Assembly: GCF_904846215.1 (NCBI RefSeq)
Contig: NZ_CAJGZK010000011.1
Span: 30,688 to 94,687 of the forward strand
Direction: 5' to 3'
Length of the DNA stretch: 64,000 nucleotides
Source: Psychrobacter glacincola
GTDB taxonomy: Bacteria > Pseudomonadota > Gammaproteobacteria > Pseudomonadales > Moraxellaceae
Each line of letters begins with the position of its first letter. Within the stretch, counting starts at the first letter, position 1. Under the pieces are notes generated by a model. The model was not told where the DNA came from. It saw nothing but the letters and a program-made list of their open reading frames with translations, and did not search any database. Shown one piece after another: positions 46,856 to 56,112 of this stretch. The position numbers and the translations under genes were made by a program.

Positions 46856-47815
46856 ATGACCATTCCACATTTTGATGACTTAAGAAAACCTATATTAATG
46901 CTTTCAAGCGACAGTGAAGTATGGAAGAAATCAGAGTTTACTGAACCTTTGATAAAGCATTTTAATCTTACGGATGAAGAAGCGTCAAAGGAATATGAAT
47001 CAGGCAATGGACTTATTTTCGTTGATAGAATTTCTTGGGCATTGAGTTATTTTGCCCTTACAGGAATACTAGACAGACCTAAAAGGGGTTACTACGTTCT
47101 TAGCTCATTAGGGAAATCTTTTTTAGATAAAACTAATGAAGAAATCAACGTTTTCGTCAAGCAAAAAATGGCAGAGAGACAAGCAGAAAAGTCAAGCGTA
47201 ACTGATTTAGGTGAAAATATTCGAAAAAACGATATTAATCAGAGTACCAACACACCACAGGAACAGCTTTATGCGTCTTACGAAACCATTCGCCAAGAAA
47301 CCTATGACGAGATACTAGATACCATTTTAACCAAAACACCTATGGCTTTTGAGCGTCTGGTTGTTGAGTTATTGCAAAAAATGGGTTATGGCGGTGCCGT
47401 TGAAAAGGCAGGACGAATAACGCAGTATACTAAAGACGGTGGTATCGATGGTGAAATCTATGAAGATGTATTGGGGTTAGGAAGAATACATATTCAGGCA
47501 AAACGCTATCAAAAAAGCAATACTATTGGTCGTCCTGATATTCAAAGTTTTGCTGGTGCTTTATTGGGTGACAATGCAAACAAAGGTGTTTTTATTACCA
47601 CCTCGAAATTTTCCACTGATGCCACCGCTTACGCTCAAAATCTATCAAATGCGAGAATTGTTTTAATAGATGGTCAAAAACTGGCTGAATATATTTACAA
47701 GTACGGATTGGGTGTGCAGGTTGAACAAACTATTAGCATAAAGAAACTTGATACCGATTATTGGGATAACATACCTGATGACGTCAGTTCAACTATGTCA
47801 AACCTTCCTATATAG
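46856..47815 (+). CDS. mrr: Mrr-family restriction endonuclease
   Basis: 319 aa. Residues 1-95 look like an Mrr N-terminal winged-helix DNA-binding domain. Residues 150-290 are the PD-(D/E)xK nuclease: FERLVVELLQKMGYGG, then D198 in DGGIDGE and Q214-x-K216 in IHIQAKRYQ, with an FITTSKFSTDA segment. Type IV Mrr enzymes cut methylated DNA. The gene starts 2 bases after carA and ends 50 bases before carB, both on the same strand, so it is an insertion inside the carAB operon. It is AT-richer than carA and carB. Activity against methylated DNA is inferred from family. Confidence 0.88.
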   Translation: MTIPHFDDLRKPILMLSSDSEVWKKSEFTEPLIKHFNLTDEEASKEYESGNGLIFVDRISWALSYFALTGILDRPKRGYYVLSSLGKSFLDKTNEEINVFVKQKMAERQAEKSSVTDLGENIRKNDINQSTNTPQEQLYASYETIRQETYDEILDTILTKTPMAFERLVVELLQKMGYGGAVEKAGRITQYTKDGGIDGEIYEDVLGLGRIHIQAKRYQKSNTIGRPDIQSFAGALLGDNANKGVFITTSKFSTDATAYAQNLSNARIVLIDGQKLAEYIYKYGLGVQVEQTISIKKLDTDYWDNIPDDVSSTMSNLPI

Positions 47816-47865
47816 CTTTGTATTAAATTCATAACATATAAATTTAAATTTAAAAGGTCTTACTT

Positions 47866-50800
47866 ATGCCAAAACGTACCGACATAAAAAGTATTCTTAT
47901 CATTGGCGCAGGCCCTATCGTCATCGGTCAAGCGTGCGAGTTTGACTATTCAGGTGCGCAAGCCTGTAAAGCGCTCAAAGAAGAAGGCTACCGCGTCATC
48001 TTGGTCAACTCAAACCCTGCCACCATCATGACTGACCCTGCCATGGCGGATGCGACTTATATTGAGCCAATTACGTGGCAGACGGTTGAGCAAATCATCG
48101 CTAAAGAGCGTCCTGATGCTATCTTACCAACGATGGGCGGACAAACCGCTCTAAACTGTGCGTTGGAACTTGATAAGCATGGCGTATTGACCAAATACAA
48201 CTGCGAGCTGATTGGCGCGACCAAAGACTCAATCGAGATGGCAGAAGACCGCAACTTGTTCGATAAAGCGATGAAACGTATTGGGCTTGAGTGTCCACGT
48301 GCTGAAACGGCTGAAACCATGGAAGAAGCCTTTGCGACCCAAGAAAAAATGGGCTATCCGTGCATCATTCGTCCGTCATTCACTATGGGCGGATCCGGTG
48401 GCGGTATCGCCTATAACCGTGATGAGTTTATCGAGATTTGTGAGCGTGGTTTTGATTTATCCCCAAACCATCAATTACTGATCGATGAATCGTTAATCGG
48501 TTGGAAAGAATATGAGATGGAAGTGGTTCGTGACAAAAACGACAATTGCATCATCATTTGTGCGATTGAGAACTTTGACCCAATGGGCGTGCATACAGGC
48601 GACTCAATCACGGTCGCACCAGCACAAACGTTGACTGACAAAGAATACCAAATCATGCGTAATGCTTCATTAGCCGTACTGCGTGAAATTGGTGTCGAAA
48701 CAGGCGGCTCAAACGTCCAGTTCGGTATCAATCCAGATACTGGTCGTATGGTCGTCATTGAGATGAACCCGCGCGTGTCACGTTCATCAGCACTAGCATC
48801 AAAAGCCACTGGCTTCCCGATTGCCAAAATCGCTGCAAAACTAGCGATTGGTTATACGCTAGATGAATTACAAAATGATATCACGGGTGGCAAAACGCCA
48901 GCCAGCTTTGAGCCTGCGCTTGATTATGTGGTTACTAAGATACCTAGATTCAATTTTGAAAAATTCCCACAAGCGGATAATGTGCTATCAACGCAGATGA
49001 AATCGGTTGGTGAAGTGATGGCTATCGGTCGCAACTTCCAAGAATCTATGCAAAAAGCCTTACGCGGTATGGAAACCGGTAATGATGGTTTTGATGAGCA
49101 AATCGACTTATCAAAAGTAAGCATTGAGAAAGCCCGTAGCGAGATTACCAATCGTTTGACCATCCCAACGCCTGAGCGCATTTATTATATTGCAGATGCT
49201 TTCCGTATTGGTATGAGCGTCGATGAGGTCTTTAATTTAACCAAAATTGACCCATGGTTCTTGGTACAAATAGAAGACATCGTTAAAACGGAAGCAACGG
49301 TCAAAGCGCTAGGCTTCGGCGGTTTGACCGAAAAGAACTTACGTAGCTTTAAGCGTAAAGGCTTATCAGACTTGCGCTTGGCGAAGTTGCTTGGCGTGTC
49401 ACAAAAGCAGCTACGCAAAAAGCGTTGGGATTTAAATATCTATCCAGTCTATAAGCGCGTTGATACGTGTGCAGCAGAATTTGCGACCAGTACCGCTTAT
49501 ATGTACTCAACATACGATAGCGAATGTGAAGCCAATCCAACGAATAACAAAAAAATCATGGTTATCGGTGGCGGTCCTAACCGTATCGGTCAAGGTATCG
49601 AGTTTGACTATTGCTGCGTACACGCCGCCCTTGCCATGCGCGAAGACGGCTACGAGACCATCATGGTCAACTGTAACCCTGAAACGGTTTCAACCGATTA
49701 TGACACCTCTGACCGTCTCTACTTTGAGCCAATCACCTTAGAAGACGTGTTAGAGATCGTCCGTATCGAAAATCCTGATGGCGTGATCGTACAGTTTGGT
49801 GGTCAAACGCCATTGAAACTAGCCCGCGCGCTTGAAGCTGCTGGCGTCAAAATTATCGGTACGAGCCCTGATGCGATTGACCGTGCAGAAGACCGCGAAC
49901 GCTTCCAGCATATGATTCAACAATTGAACCTTGTACAACCAACCAATGCATTAGCCACGAGCTTAGAAGACGGTTTGGTCAAAGCAAAAGACGTTGGTTA
50001 TCCATTGGTCGTACGCCCATCTTACGTACTGGGTGGTCGCGCGATGGAAATCGTCTACAACGAAGACGAGCTAAGACATTACTTGCGCACCGCCGTACAA
50101 GCGTCAAACGAAGCGCCAGTATTGTTAGATCGTTTCTTAGATGATGCGATCGAAGTCGATGTCGACTGTGTTAGCGACGGTACAGACGTCGTGATTGGCG
50201 GTATCATGCAGCATATCGAACAAGCTGGCGTACACTCTGGTGACTCAGCCTGTTCATTGCCACCTTACTCGCTATCTAAAGAGCTATGTGATGTGATGCG
50301 CGCACAAACCGTCGCTATGGCAAAAGAGCTAGGCGTTATCGGCTTGATGAACGTACAGTTTGCGGTAAAAGGTGAAACGGTTTATATCTTAGAAGTAAAC
50401 CCACGTGCTGCCCGTACCGTACCATTCGTTTCTAAATGTATCGGGACTTCTTTAGCGCAAATCGCCGCGCGCTGTATGGCTGGCACGTCGCTAAAAGATC
50501 AAGGCTTTACGACTGAGATTGTACCTGCGTTTTATGCCGTCAAAGAATCGGTATTCCCCTTTGCTAAATTCCCCGGTGTTGACCCAATCTTGAGCCCTGA
50601 GATGAAGTCAACTGGTGAAGTCATGGGCGTTGGCAAAACCTTTGGCGAAGCATTCTACAAGGCCGTCATCGGTAGTAATGAGCGTCTGCCCGGTTTACCA
50701 ACTGAAGGCGAAAGCAAAACGGTCTTTATTTCTGTGCGTGATAGCGACAAAGCACAAATAGCACCTATCGCCCGTCAGCTAGCAGATTTCGGCTTTAATA

Positions 50801-51120
50801 TCGTTGCCACCACTGGTACGCAAGAAGTTTTGGCTCAGAACGGTATAGAATGTAAGCAAATCAACAAGGTCACCGAAGGTCGTCCGCATATCGTCGATGC
50901 TTTGAAAAACGGTAAAATCGACATGATTATCAACACCACCGAAGGCAAGCAGGCACAAGAGGATTCATTCTCTATCCGCCGTAGCGCGCTACAAGGCAAA
51001 GTATTCTATGTCACCACATTAGGTGCGGCAGATGCGGTCTGTAAATCTTATGCGATTGATTTGCCATTTGAGGTTTATAAACTACAAGACTTACATGCGC
51101 AAGCAAAGTCTATTGTTTAG
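47866..51120 (+). CDS. carB: Carbamoyl-phosphate synthase large subunit
   Basis: 1084 aa, usual length. Two homologous ATP-grasp halves are visible: the first begins [25 protein letters not shown], the second [23 protein letters not shown] near residue 566. ATP-grasp segments such as [10 protein letters not shown] and [12 protein letters not shown] are present, and the MGS-like allosteric domain ([19 protein letters not shown]) closes the C-terminus, where UMP and ornithine act. It makes carbamoyl phosphate from bicarbonate, ATP and CarA-derived ammonia. It is followed by a terminator at 51252. Confidence 0.98.
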   Translation: MPKRTDIKSILIIGAGPIVIGQACEFDYSGAQACKALKEEGYRVILVNSNPATIMTDPAMADATYIEPITWQTVEQIIAKERPDAILPTMGGQTALNCALELDKHGVLTKYNCELIGATKDSIEMAEDRNLFDKAMKRIGLECPRAETAETMEEAFATQEKMGYPCIIRPSFTMGGSGGGIAYNRDEFIEICERGFDLSPNHQLLIDESLIGWKEYEMEVVRDKNDNCIIICAIENFDPMGVHTGDSITVAPAQTLTDKEYQIMRNASLAVLREIGVETGGSNVQFGINPDTGRMVVIEMNPRVSRSSALASKATGFPIAKIAAKLAIGYTLDELQNDITGGKTPASFEPALDYVVTKIPRFNFEKFPQADNVLSTQMKSVGEVMAIGRNFQESMQKALRGMETGNDGFDEQIDLSKVSIEKARSEITNRLTIPTPERIYYIADAFRIGMSVDEVFNLTKIDPWFLVQIEDIVKTEATVKALGFGGLTEKNLRSFKRKGLSDLRLAKLLGVSQKQLRKKRWDLNIYPVYKRVDTCAAEFATSTAYMYSTYDSECEANPTNNKKIMVIGGGPNRIGQGIEFDYCCVHAALAMREDGYETIMVNCNPETVSTDYDTSDRLYFEPITLEDVLEIVRIENPDGVIVQFGGQTPLKLARALEAAGVKIIGTSPDAIDRAEDRERFQHMIQQLNLVQPTNALATSLEDGLVKAKDVGYPLVVRPSYVLGGRAMEIVYNEDELRHYLRTAVQASNEAPVLLDRFLDDAIEVDVDCVSDGTDVVIGGIMQHIEQAGVHSGDSACSLPPYSLSKELCDVMRAQTVAMAKELGVIGLMNVQFAVKGETVYILEVNPRAARTVPFVSKCIGTSLAQIAARCMAGTSLKDQGFTTEIVPAFYAVKESVFPFAKFPGVDPILSPEMKSTGEVMGVGKTFGEAFYKAVIGSNERLPGLPTEGESKTVFISVRDSDKAQIAPIARQLADFGFNIVATTGTQEVLAQNGIECKQINKVTEGRPHIVDALKNGKIDMIINTTEGKQAQEDSFSIRRSALQGKVFYVTTLGAADAVCKSYAIDLPFEVYKLQDLHAQAKSIV

Positions 51121-51251
51121 CTCTATTGACTTGGCTGAAAAATTTCAGTAGATTAAGCATAACCGTTAGGCTTGCCTAAGAGCTTATTTGAGCATGGTTC
51201 ATCGTTAACTACAGTAAACCGTGTTTGAAATACAATTTAAATGAGATATCT

Positions 51252-51289
51252 AAAAAGCATAGTGGCTAAACTGCGACTATGCTTTTTAT
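51252..51289 (+). terminator. Terminator after carB
   Basis: AAAAAGCATAGT pairs with ACTATGCTTTTT over a 12-base loop, followed by ATTA. It starts about 130 bases after carB. Confidence 0.85.
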
Positions 51290-51395
51290 TACGTAAGCTT
51301 AACCACGCAAATTATTGAATTGGTATCAATGAATGATAGCGACCTGACTGGTTACGCAGTCTTAACCATTACTCTTTTTATATTTTATATCCATC

Positions 51396-51457
51396 GCAAT
51401 AACACGGGCACCATCTCCCTATTCACTAGGCGTAGGAGGTGGTGCCCGTGTTATTGC
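51396..51457 (+). promoter_or_regulatory. 23-bp hairpin in the greA leader
   Basis: GCAATAACACGGGCACCATCTCC... folds against its complement ending GTGTTATTGC, 22 Watson-Crick pairs and one G-U pair, loop of 16 bases. It ends 14 bases before the greA ATG, with the AAGGA ribosome site directly after the stem. (Sequence split to stay short: left arm 51396-51418, right arm 51435-51457.). Confidence 0.85.
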
Positions 51458-51471
51458 TTTAAGGAAAAAAC

Positions 51472-51948
51472 ATGCAACGTTACCCCATGACTCCGCAAGG
51501 ACATGCCGCTTTAGAAGCCGAATTAAAACAGTTAAAAAGTGTCGACCGTCCACGTATCACCGCCTCTATTGCTGAAGCACGCGAACACGGCGATTTAAAA
51601 GAAAACGCTGAATATCATGCCGCCCGCGAGCAGCAAGGCTTTTGTGAAGCGCGTATCCGTGATATCGAAGCCAAGCTTGGCGGTGCCCAAATTATTGATC
51701 CTGCGACACTGCCAAAAGATGGCCGTGTGATATTCGGCGTGAGTGTCATTATCGAAAACATGGCCACTGAAGAAGAAAAACAATACAAAATCGTTGGCGA
51801 TGATGAAGCGGATTTTAAAGCGGGTAAAATCTCTGTCAACTCACCGATTGCTCGTGGTTTGATTGGCAAATCTGAAGGCGATGAAGCCCGTATTGAAACT
51901 CCTAAAGGCGTGGTCGAATACGAAATCATGAAAGTCATCTATGATTAG
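51472..51948 (+). CDS. greA: Transcription elongation factor GreA
   Basis: 158 aa, standard length. The N-terminal coiled coil ([40 protein letters not shown]) has the acidic tip DLKENAEY that reaches the RNA polymerase active site. The C-terminal FKBP-like domain includes [24 protein letters not shown]. GreA rescues backtracked polymerase by stimulating transcript cleavage. An AAGGA site precedes the ATG, just behind a 23-bp hairpin. It stands apart from carB by a terminator. Confidence 0.96.
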   Translation: MQRYPMTPQGHAALEAELKQLKSVDRPRITASIAEAREHGDLKENAEYHAAREQQGFCEARIRDIEAKLGGAQIIDPATLPKDGRVIFGVSVIIENMATEEEKQYKIVGDDEADFKAGKISVNSPIARGLIGKSEGDEARIETPKGVVEYEIMKVIYD

Positions 51949-52190
51949 TTTAGCGGGCGTTTATAGTGAGTAGAATAGTGGTCTGTTTAAGAAACAAATA
52001 GAGAAAACCGCAGCAAAAGTCATGATTTATAGGAAAGCAGTTACACAACGCTGCTTTTCTACTCAATTTGTTTTAGCGCATAATTGTTAAGTTGAGATTG
52101 CTGAACCGCTTGCTTGACATTATATTGAGATAATGACGAATAAATCGATGGATAGCTTGTATCGTTTGGCTGTCTATTATTAGTACTATT

Positions 52191-52234
52191 ACCCTCGTTA
52201 TTTGACCTGCTCTGTAGCGTCAATTAACGGGGGT
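52191..52234 (+). terminator. Terminator-like hairpin upstream of the 52295 gene
   Basis: ACCCTCGTTATTTGA pairs with TCAATTAACGGGGGT at 14 of 15 positions (one G-U, one mismatch excluded), followed by TTTGTT. It lies about 240 bases after greA. A second, weaker hairpin, AGGAAAGCAG / CTGCTTTTCT, is at 52031-52060. Together they probably end greA transcripts. The remainder of the gap 51949-52294 shows nothing else. Confidence 0.6.
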
Positions 52235-52294
52235 TTTGTTATCTAAGCGCTCTTCATTTTTGTTTTACTTACTATCATTTTAAAGGACTTTATT

Positions 52295-53212
52295 ATGACC
52301 ACCACCACTAATCGCCCATCAGATTTGATACAAAAAACAGCCACATTCACGGCAGTATCAGTACTGTTAGCAGGTACTGTTATAGCCATGTCTGCTGCCA
52401 ATGCCGCTACTGAGGTGACGATTCTACCCTCTGCGGGCGCTAGTACCACCGTGGTTGAGCAATATTCTGATGGTAAAACGGCCGTTATCACCGCCACTCC
52501 TACTAGCATTGGTATGCAAGATGGTATGCCGTTTGCCGTGACTCAGATTACCAATGTACCGCGTTATGTGGTTCGCCAAGGGACTGTTAATACGATTGTC
52601 ACTCAAGGTAGTGCAACCGTCACTAGCTTGCCTGTGACCAACCAGATAACCAATCAAAGCAGCCACGTTGATGTCATCGCAGTACCGACCAGCACCGTCA
52701 CCCAAGTACTACCTACCACTCAAATCCTGCCTATTACCACAGCGACCCAGCTGCCCGTTATCAATACGTCAGTCATAAACGCACCTGTGACCACGATTAC
52801 TTCTATAGATACCTTACAGCTCAAACCAACTTTTAGTACGCCTGACGTCGTCAACGCGCAAACCAAGGTCATGAAAATCCTCAAAAATAGTGATGGACGT
52901 GAGGTTGCAGTACCCGCTAACCATATCGCGCCTGGTGATGTGATTGAGTATCATACCGTTTATACCAATACCACAGCGCAGCCGGTAACCGATATCAATG
53001 CCATGGTTTCTTTGCCAAATGGCGTGAGATTGGTGTCATTAAACAGCCCGCTACCAACGCTTGCGACCACAGGTGGCGATAGCTATCAGACCATTCAGCA
53101 AGTTGGCAATACGGTAGTAGTTAAGGAAAATTACTCTGGTCTAAAATGGAACTTAGTAAATCTTAGCCCAAACGCCGCACAGACTGTGGTGATACGCGCC
53201 AAAGTACAATAA
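52295..53212 (+). CDS. Exported protein with Thr/Val-rich stretch and DUF11-like domain
   Basis: 305 aa. A signal peptide runs to about residue 36 (AVSVLLAGTVIAMSAANAA). Residues 75-170 are rich in Thr, Val, Pro and Gln with loose repeats (TVNTIVTQGSATVTSLPV, VTQVLPTTQILPITTATQLP). Residues 185-305 resemble a beta-sandwich of the DUF11 type: KILKNSDGREVAVPANHIAPGDVIEYHTVYTN. I do not recognise a specific family. The position after greA is not informative. It is secreted or surface-bound by inference only. Confidence 0.7.
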   Translation: MTTTTNRPSDLIQKTATFTAVSVLLAGTVIAMSAANAATEVTILPSAGASTTVVEQYSDGKTAVITATPTSIGMQDGMPFAVTQITNVPRYVVRQGTVNTIVTQGSATVTSLPVTNQITNQSSHVDVIAVPTSTVTQVLPTTQILPITTATQLPVINTSVINAPVTTITSIDTLQLKPTFSTPDVVNAQTKVMKILKNSDGREVAVPANHIAPGDVIEYHTVYTNTTAQPVTDINAMVSLPNGVRLVSLNSPLPTLATTGGDSYQTIQQVGNTVVVKENYSGLKWNLVNLSPNAAQTVVIRAKVQ

Positions 53213-53260
53213 ATATAGCAGTGAAGTTAAAGCATTAAAATTCATAAATGCTAAACTGAT

Positions 53261-53306
53261 AAAAGGTCTTGCCGGCTAATTCTCTAGTCAGCGAGACCTT
53301 TTTTGT
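53261..53306 (+). terminator. Terminator of the 52295 gene
   Basis: AAAAGGTCTTGC pairs with GCGAGACCTTTT (one mismatch), followed by TTTT. It starts about 48 bases after the stop. Confidence 0.8.
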
Positions 53307-53321
53307 GGCTATTCATAAACC

Positions 53322-53463
53322 CTAGTCAAAATACCTTAAAAACGTTACGGTAATGCTAGTATAAATTTTTTGTAGCCTCGGTCTGCGTAGGCTCAGCAAG
53401 CAAGCAAGAAAAATTCATGCTAGCAGTACTCAATGTATCGATATTACTTTTCACTGACTATAT
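53322..53463 (+). repeat. Intergenic hairpin repeat, copy A3
   Basis: Starts CTAGTCAAAATACCTTAAAAACG and ends TTTTCACTGACTATA (in parts). Left arm AATGCTAGTATAAATTTTTT and right arm AAAAATTCATGCTAGCAGTA pair, with the arm differing from copies A2/A4 (GCTAG in place of GCTGG). Core is intact with an extra CAAG. It lies before the radical-SAM gene, in a 406-base gene-free gap. Confidence 0.85.
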
Positions 53464-53618
53464 TGCTTCAAATTTCAGCGCTTTTAGAATCGTATAGTGC
53501 AACTCATAATAGGCGACAACAGTTGTCGTATAGCACTTGTATTTCACTCATAAATACAATGACTTACTGCTAATTTTGCTAAAATAGTCTTTCATTACTG
53601 ACACGGTAAATACCGATT

Positions 53619-54887
53619 ATGGCAACCATCAATTATGAACGACTGCAAGGCAAGCTCAATATCTTAGCGGACGCCGCAAAGTATGATGTCTCTTGTTCCT
53701 CTTCCGCTGGTACGCGCAAAAACCAAGGTGGCGGTCTCGGCGATGCCTCAGCAACCGGTATTTGCCATAGCTACACCGAAGATGGTCGCTGCGTCAGTCT
53801 GCTGAAAATCCTACTGACCAATCACTGTATTTATGACTGTGCTTATTGCACCTCGCGCAAAAGCAATGACACCCCGCGTGCGGCTTTTAGTGTCGAAGAA
53901 GTCGTTGATTTGACCATGCAGTTTTACCGCCGTAACTATATCGAAGGGCTGTTTCTCAGCTCAGGTATTTTTAAAAGTGGCGACTATACAATGGAGCGTT
54001 TGGTCGAGGTCGCCAAGATATTACGTACGCGCGAGCGTTTTAATGGCTATATTCACCTTAAAACCATTCCGGGCGCCTCAAAGGAGTTGCTATTAGAAGC
54101 GGGATTGTACGCCGATCGTCTCAGCGTCAATATAGAGATTCCAACCATATCAGGTCTTGCCCTGTTGGCACCAGAAAAGTCACATGAGCAATTAAAAGCA
54201 CCAATGGAAACGGTAAAAGAAGAAATCATCACTATCCGTGAGAGCCGTAAAACGCACAAAAAAGCGCCGAAATTTGTGCCAGCAGGTCAGACCAGCCAGA
54301 TGATTGTTGGTGCTAGCAATGAGACCGATTTACAAGTCATTCAGCTATCGAGCCATTTTTATAAGCAATATGAGCTTAAGCGAGTTTATTACTCTGGCTA
54401 TGTACCGATGTTGACTGACAGTCGGCTGCCAGCGATTGGGACGCCTGTACCGATGGTACGCGAAAACCGTCTCTATCAAGCCGACTGGCTGATGCGTTTT
54501 TATGGATTTGGCGCGCACGAAATCGTTGAACCAGAATCGCCATTTTTGGACTTAGACTGCGACCCAAAACTGGCTTGGGCAATTCGCCACCGTGAGCACT
54601 TCCCCGTTAATATTCAAACCGCTACTTATGAGATGATTGTGCGTATTCCGGGTATCGGTACAAAGACAGCCAAAAAAATAGTGAAAGCACGCAAGTTTAA
54701 CCAGTTGACGCTTTATCATCTGAAAAAAATGGGGGCTGCCGTCAATCGTGCCAAATACTTTATTGCTACCACTGGCAAAAATGAGCATCTTGCCCATTTA
54801 ACGCGTGATAATTTTCGCCAATACGTACTGGCACAAACACAAACGAAATTTAAAGATCAACGTAGTGGGCAGTTGGCGCTGTTTTAA
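53619..54887 (+). CDS. Radical SAM protein, putative DNA modification/repair
   Basis: 422 aa. The radical SAM cluster motif is CIYDCAYCTSR (C-x3-C-x2-C) at about residue 69. Before it, GGLGDASATGICHSYTEDGRCVSLLKILLTN is family-typical. The C-terminus has a helix-hairpin-helix DNA-binding motif (IVRIPGIGTKTAKKIVKARKF). This is the 'putative DNA modification/repair radical SAM' family, paired elsewhere with the DUF4130 protein that follows 42 bases later. The chemistry is unknown; it should use SAM cleavage on DNA or a nucleoside. Confidence 0.88.
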   Translation: MATINYERLQGKLNILADAAKYDVSCSSSAGTRKNQGGGLGDASATGICHSYTEDGRCVSLLKILLTNHCIYDCAYCTSRKSNDTPRAAFSVEEVVDLTMQFYRRNYIEGLFLSSGIFKSGDYTMERLVEVAKILRTRERFNGYIHLKTIPGASKELLLEAGLYADRLSVNIEIPTISGLALLAPEKSHEQLKAPMETVKEEIITIRESRKTHKKAPKFVPAGQTSQMIVGASNETDLQVIQLSSHFYKQYELKRVYYSGYVPMLTDSRLPAIGTPVPMVRENRLYQADWLMRFYGFGAHEIVEPESPFLDLDCDPKLAWAIRHREHFPVNIQTATYEMIVRIPGIGTKTAKKIVKARKFNQLTLYHLKKMGAAVNRAKYFIATTGKNEHLAHLTRDNFRQYVLAQTQTKFKDQRSGQLALF

Positions 54888-54929
54888 TTAGCACTGTTTA
54901 AATGATTACTGTTTTAAATGGGAATAGAG

Positions 54930-55802
54930 ATGTCACAACTGCTGCAAAGTCACGATTACATTGTCGGTCAATTAACGCCCAGTATTGTGCTTTATGAGCC
55001 AAGTTTTGAAGGATGGCTCAGTGCGGTATTTTACGTCTATGCTAGTAAATTACAAGGTGATGAATCCCTACAATTAATTGCTCAAGATTGTTACGTGCCT
55101 TCACTCATTGCCCAAGCGACCAGCGTTGCTAAGGATGAAGACAAAGCAGAACGTGTATTGATAAAGCTGAATCAACTATTGGGTCGTTCAGGCATGCGCA
55201 ACCTTCTTTGGGGATTTTTATCAGAAAAAGACCATATCGGCACGACTCTATTTCAAGTGGTCAAATACGCGATTGACTACCCAAGTCGCCATATTATGGA
55301 TGATTTGGGTAATCTCAACGTCTTGGAGCTTGTGCAAACGGTCAAGTCTGTTGGTCGTGAGAAGCATCGTATGGAGGCCTTTGTGCGCTTTGAGCATACG
55401 GTTGAAGACATTTACTTTGCGCGTGTTGAGCCGGATTTTAATGTTTTGCCGCTCATTGGGGAGCATTTTCGTCAGCGTTACCAAGACCAGCACTGGGCAA
55501 TTTATGATTTGGCTAGGGGCTATGGTATTTATTATGATAAAAGCCAAAGTACGCCCAAGCGCCCCGCTGCCCTGCAAACCATTACCGAGCTTAATGAGGC
55601 TGTACTGCGCAACCCTGCTAGCATTCATAGTGCGGATGAACTGCGCTATCAAAAATTTTGGCAAGGTTACTTCACCAACGTCAATATCAAAGAGCGCAAA
55701 AATCCACGTTTGCACAAGCAATATTTACCGCAGCGCTACTGGAAGTATCTCAGTGAAAAGCAGGTGCTGCCAAATGCTCAGCATCTCAAAAAACAGCGTT
55801 AG
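54930..55802 (+). CDS. DUF4130 / TIGR03915-type putative DNA-processing protein
   Basis: 290 aa from ATG 54930 (MSQLLQSHDYIVGQLTPSIVLYEPSFEGWLSAVF); an ATG four codons earlier is possible. Recognisable parts: FVRFEHTVEDIYFARVEPDFNVLPLIGEHFRQRYQDQ HWAIYDLARGYGIYYD (in pieces), and FWQGYFTNVNIKERKNPRLHKQYLPQRYWKYLSEK at the end. The family is linked to the radical SAM partner upstream, and the two are thought to act together on DNA. No catalytic residue is known. It is the second gene of a two-gene unit. Confidence 0.85.
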   Translation: MSQLLQSHDYIVGQLTPSIVLYEPSFEGWLSAVFYVYASKLQGDESLQLIAQDCYVPSLIAQATSVAKDEDKAERVLIKLNQLLGRSGMRNLLWGFLSEKDHIGTTLFQVVKYAIDYPSRHIMDDLGNLNVLELVQTVKSVGREKHRMEAFVRFEHTVEDIYFARVEPDFNVLPLIGEHFRQRYQDQHWAIYDLARGYGIYYDKSQSTPKRPAALQTITELNEAVLRNPASIHSADELRYQKFWQGYFTNVNIKERKNPRLHKQYLPQRYWKYLSEKQVLPNAQHLKKQR

Positions 55803-55814
55803 TGACTTGGTTAC

Positions 55815-55952
55815 TATAGTCAAAATACTCTAAAAACGCTACAGTACTGCTGGTACAAATTTTTTGCAGCCTCTATATGCATGGGCACAACAAGCAAGAA
55901 AAATTGATACCAGCAGTACATAATGTGTCGATATTACTTTTCATTGACTATA
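55815..55952 (+). repeat. Intergenic hairpin repeat, copy A4
   Basis: TATAGTCAAAATACTC at the left, TTTTCATTGACTATA at the right. Arms GTACTGCTGGTACAAATTTT and AAAATTGATACCAGCAGTAC pair around the core GCAGCCTCTATATGCATGGG ... CACAACAAGCAAG. It starts 13 bases after the DUF4130 stop. Confidence 0.88.
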
Positions 55953-56112
55953 ACATTTAAAATGTCCCTATAATCCTCATGTGCCACATCGTCGTATTCA
56001 CCATAAATACCATCCATTCTCTCATCCTATCTTTTTATCTTGGTAGTTGAGTTTTAGCCGCTTTTCACTGACAATAGCAGCTTGATATCCTCAAATAGTG
56101 ACCCACGCCATT

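Noticed and set aside
46856..47815. Larger restriction-modification or defence island at carAB
   Set aside because: No methylase, helicase or other defence gene beside the Mrr-like gene; it is a single insertion.
51396..51457. greA-leader hairpin as a rho-independent terminator
   Set aside because: It is not followed by a T run but by the ribosome site; left as a leader structure of unknown role.
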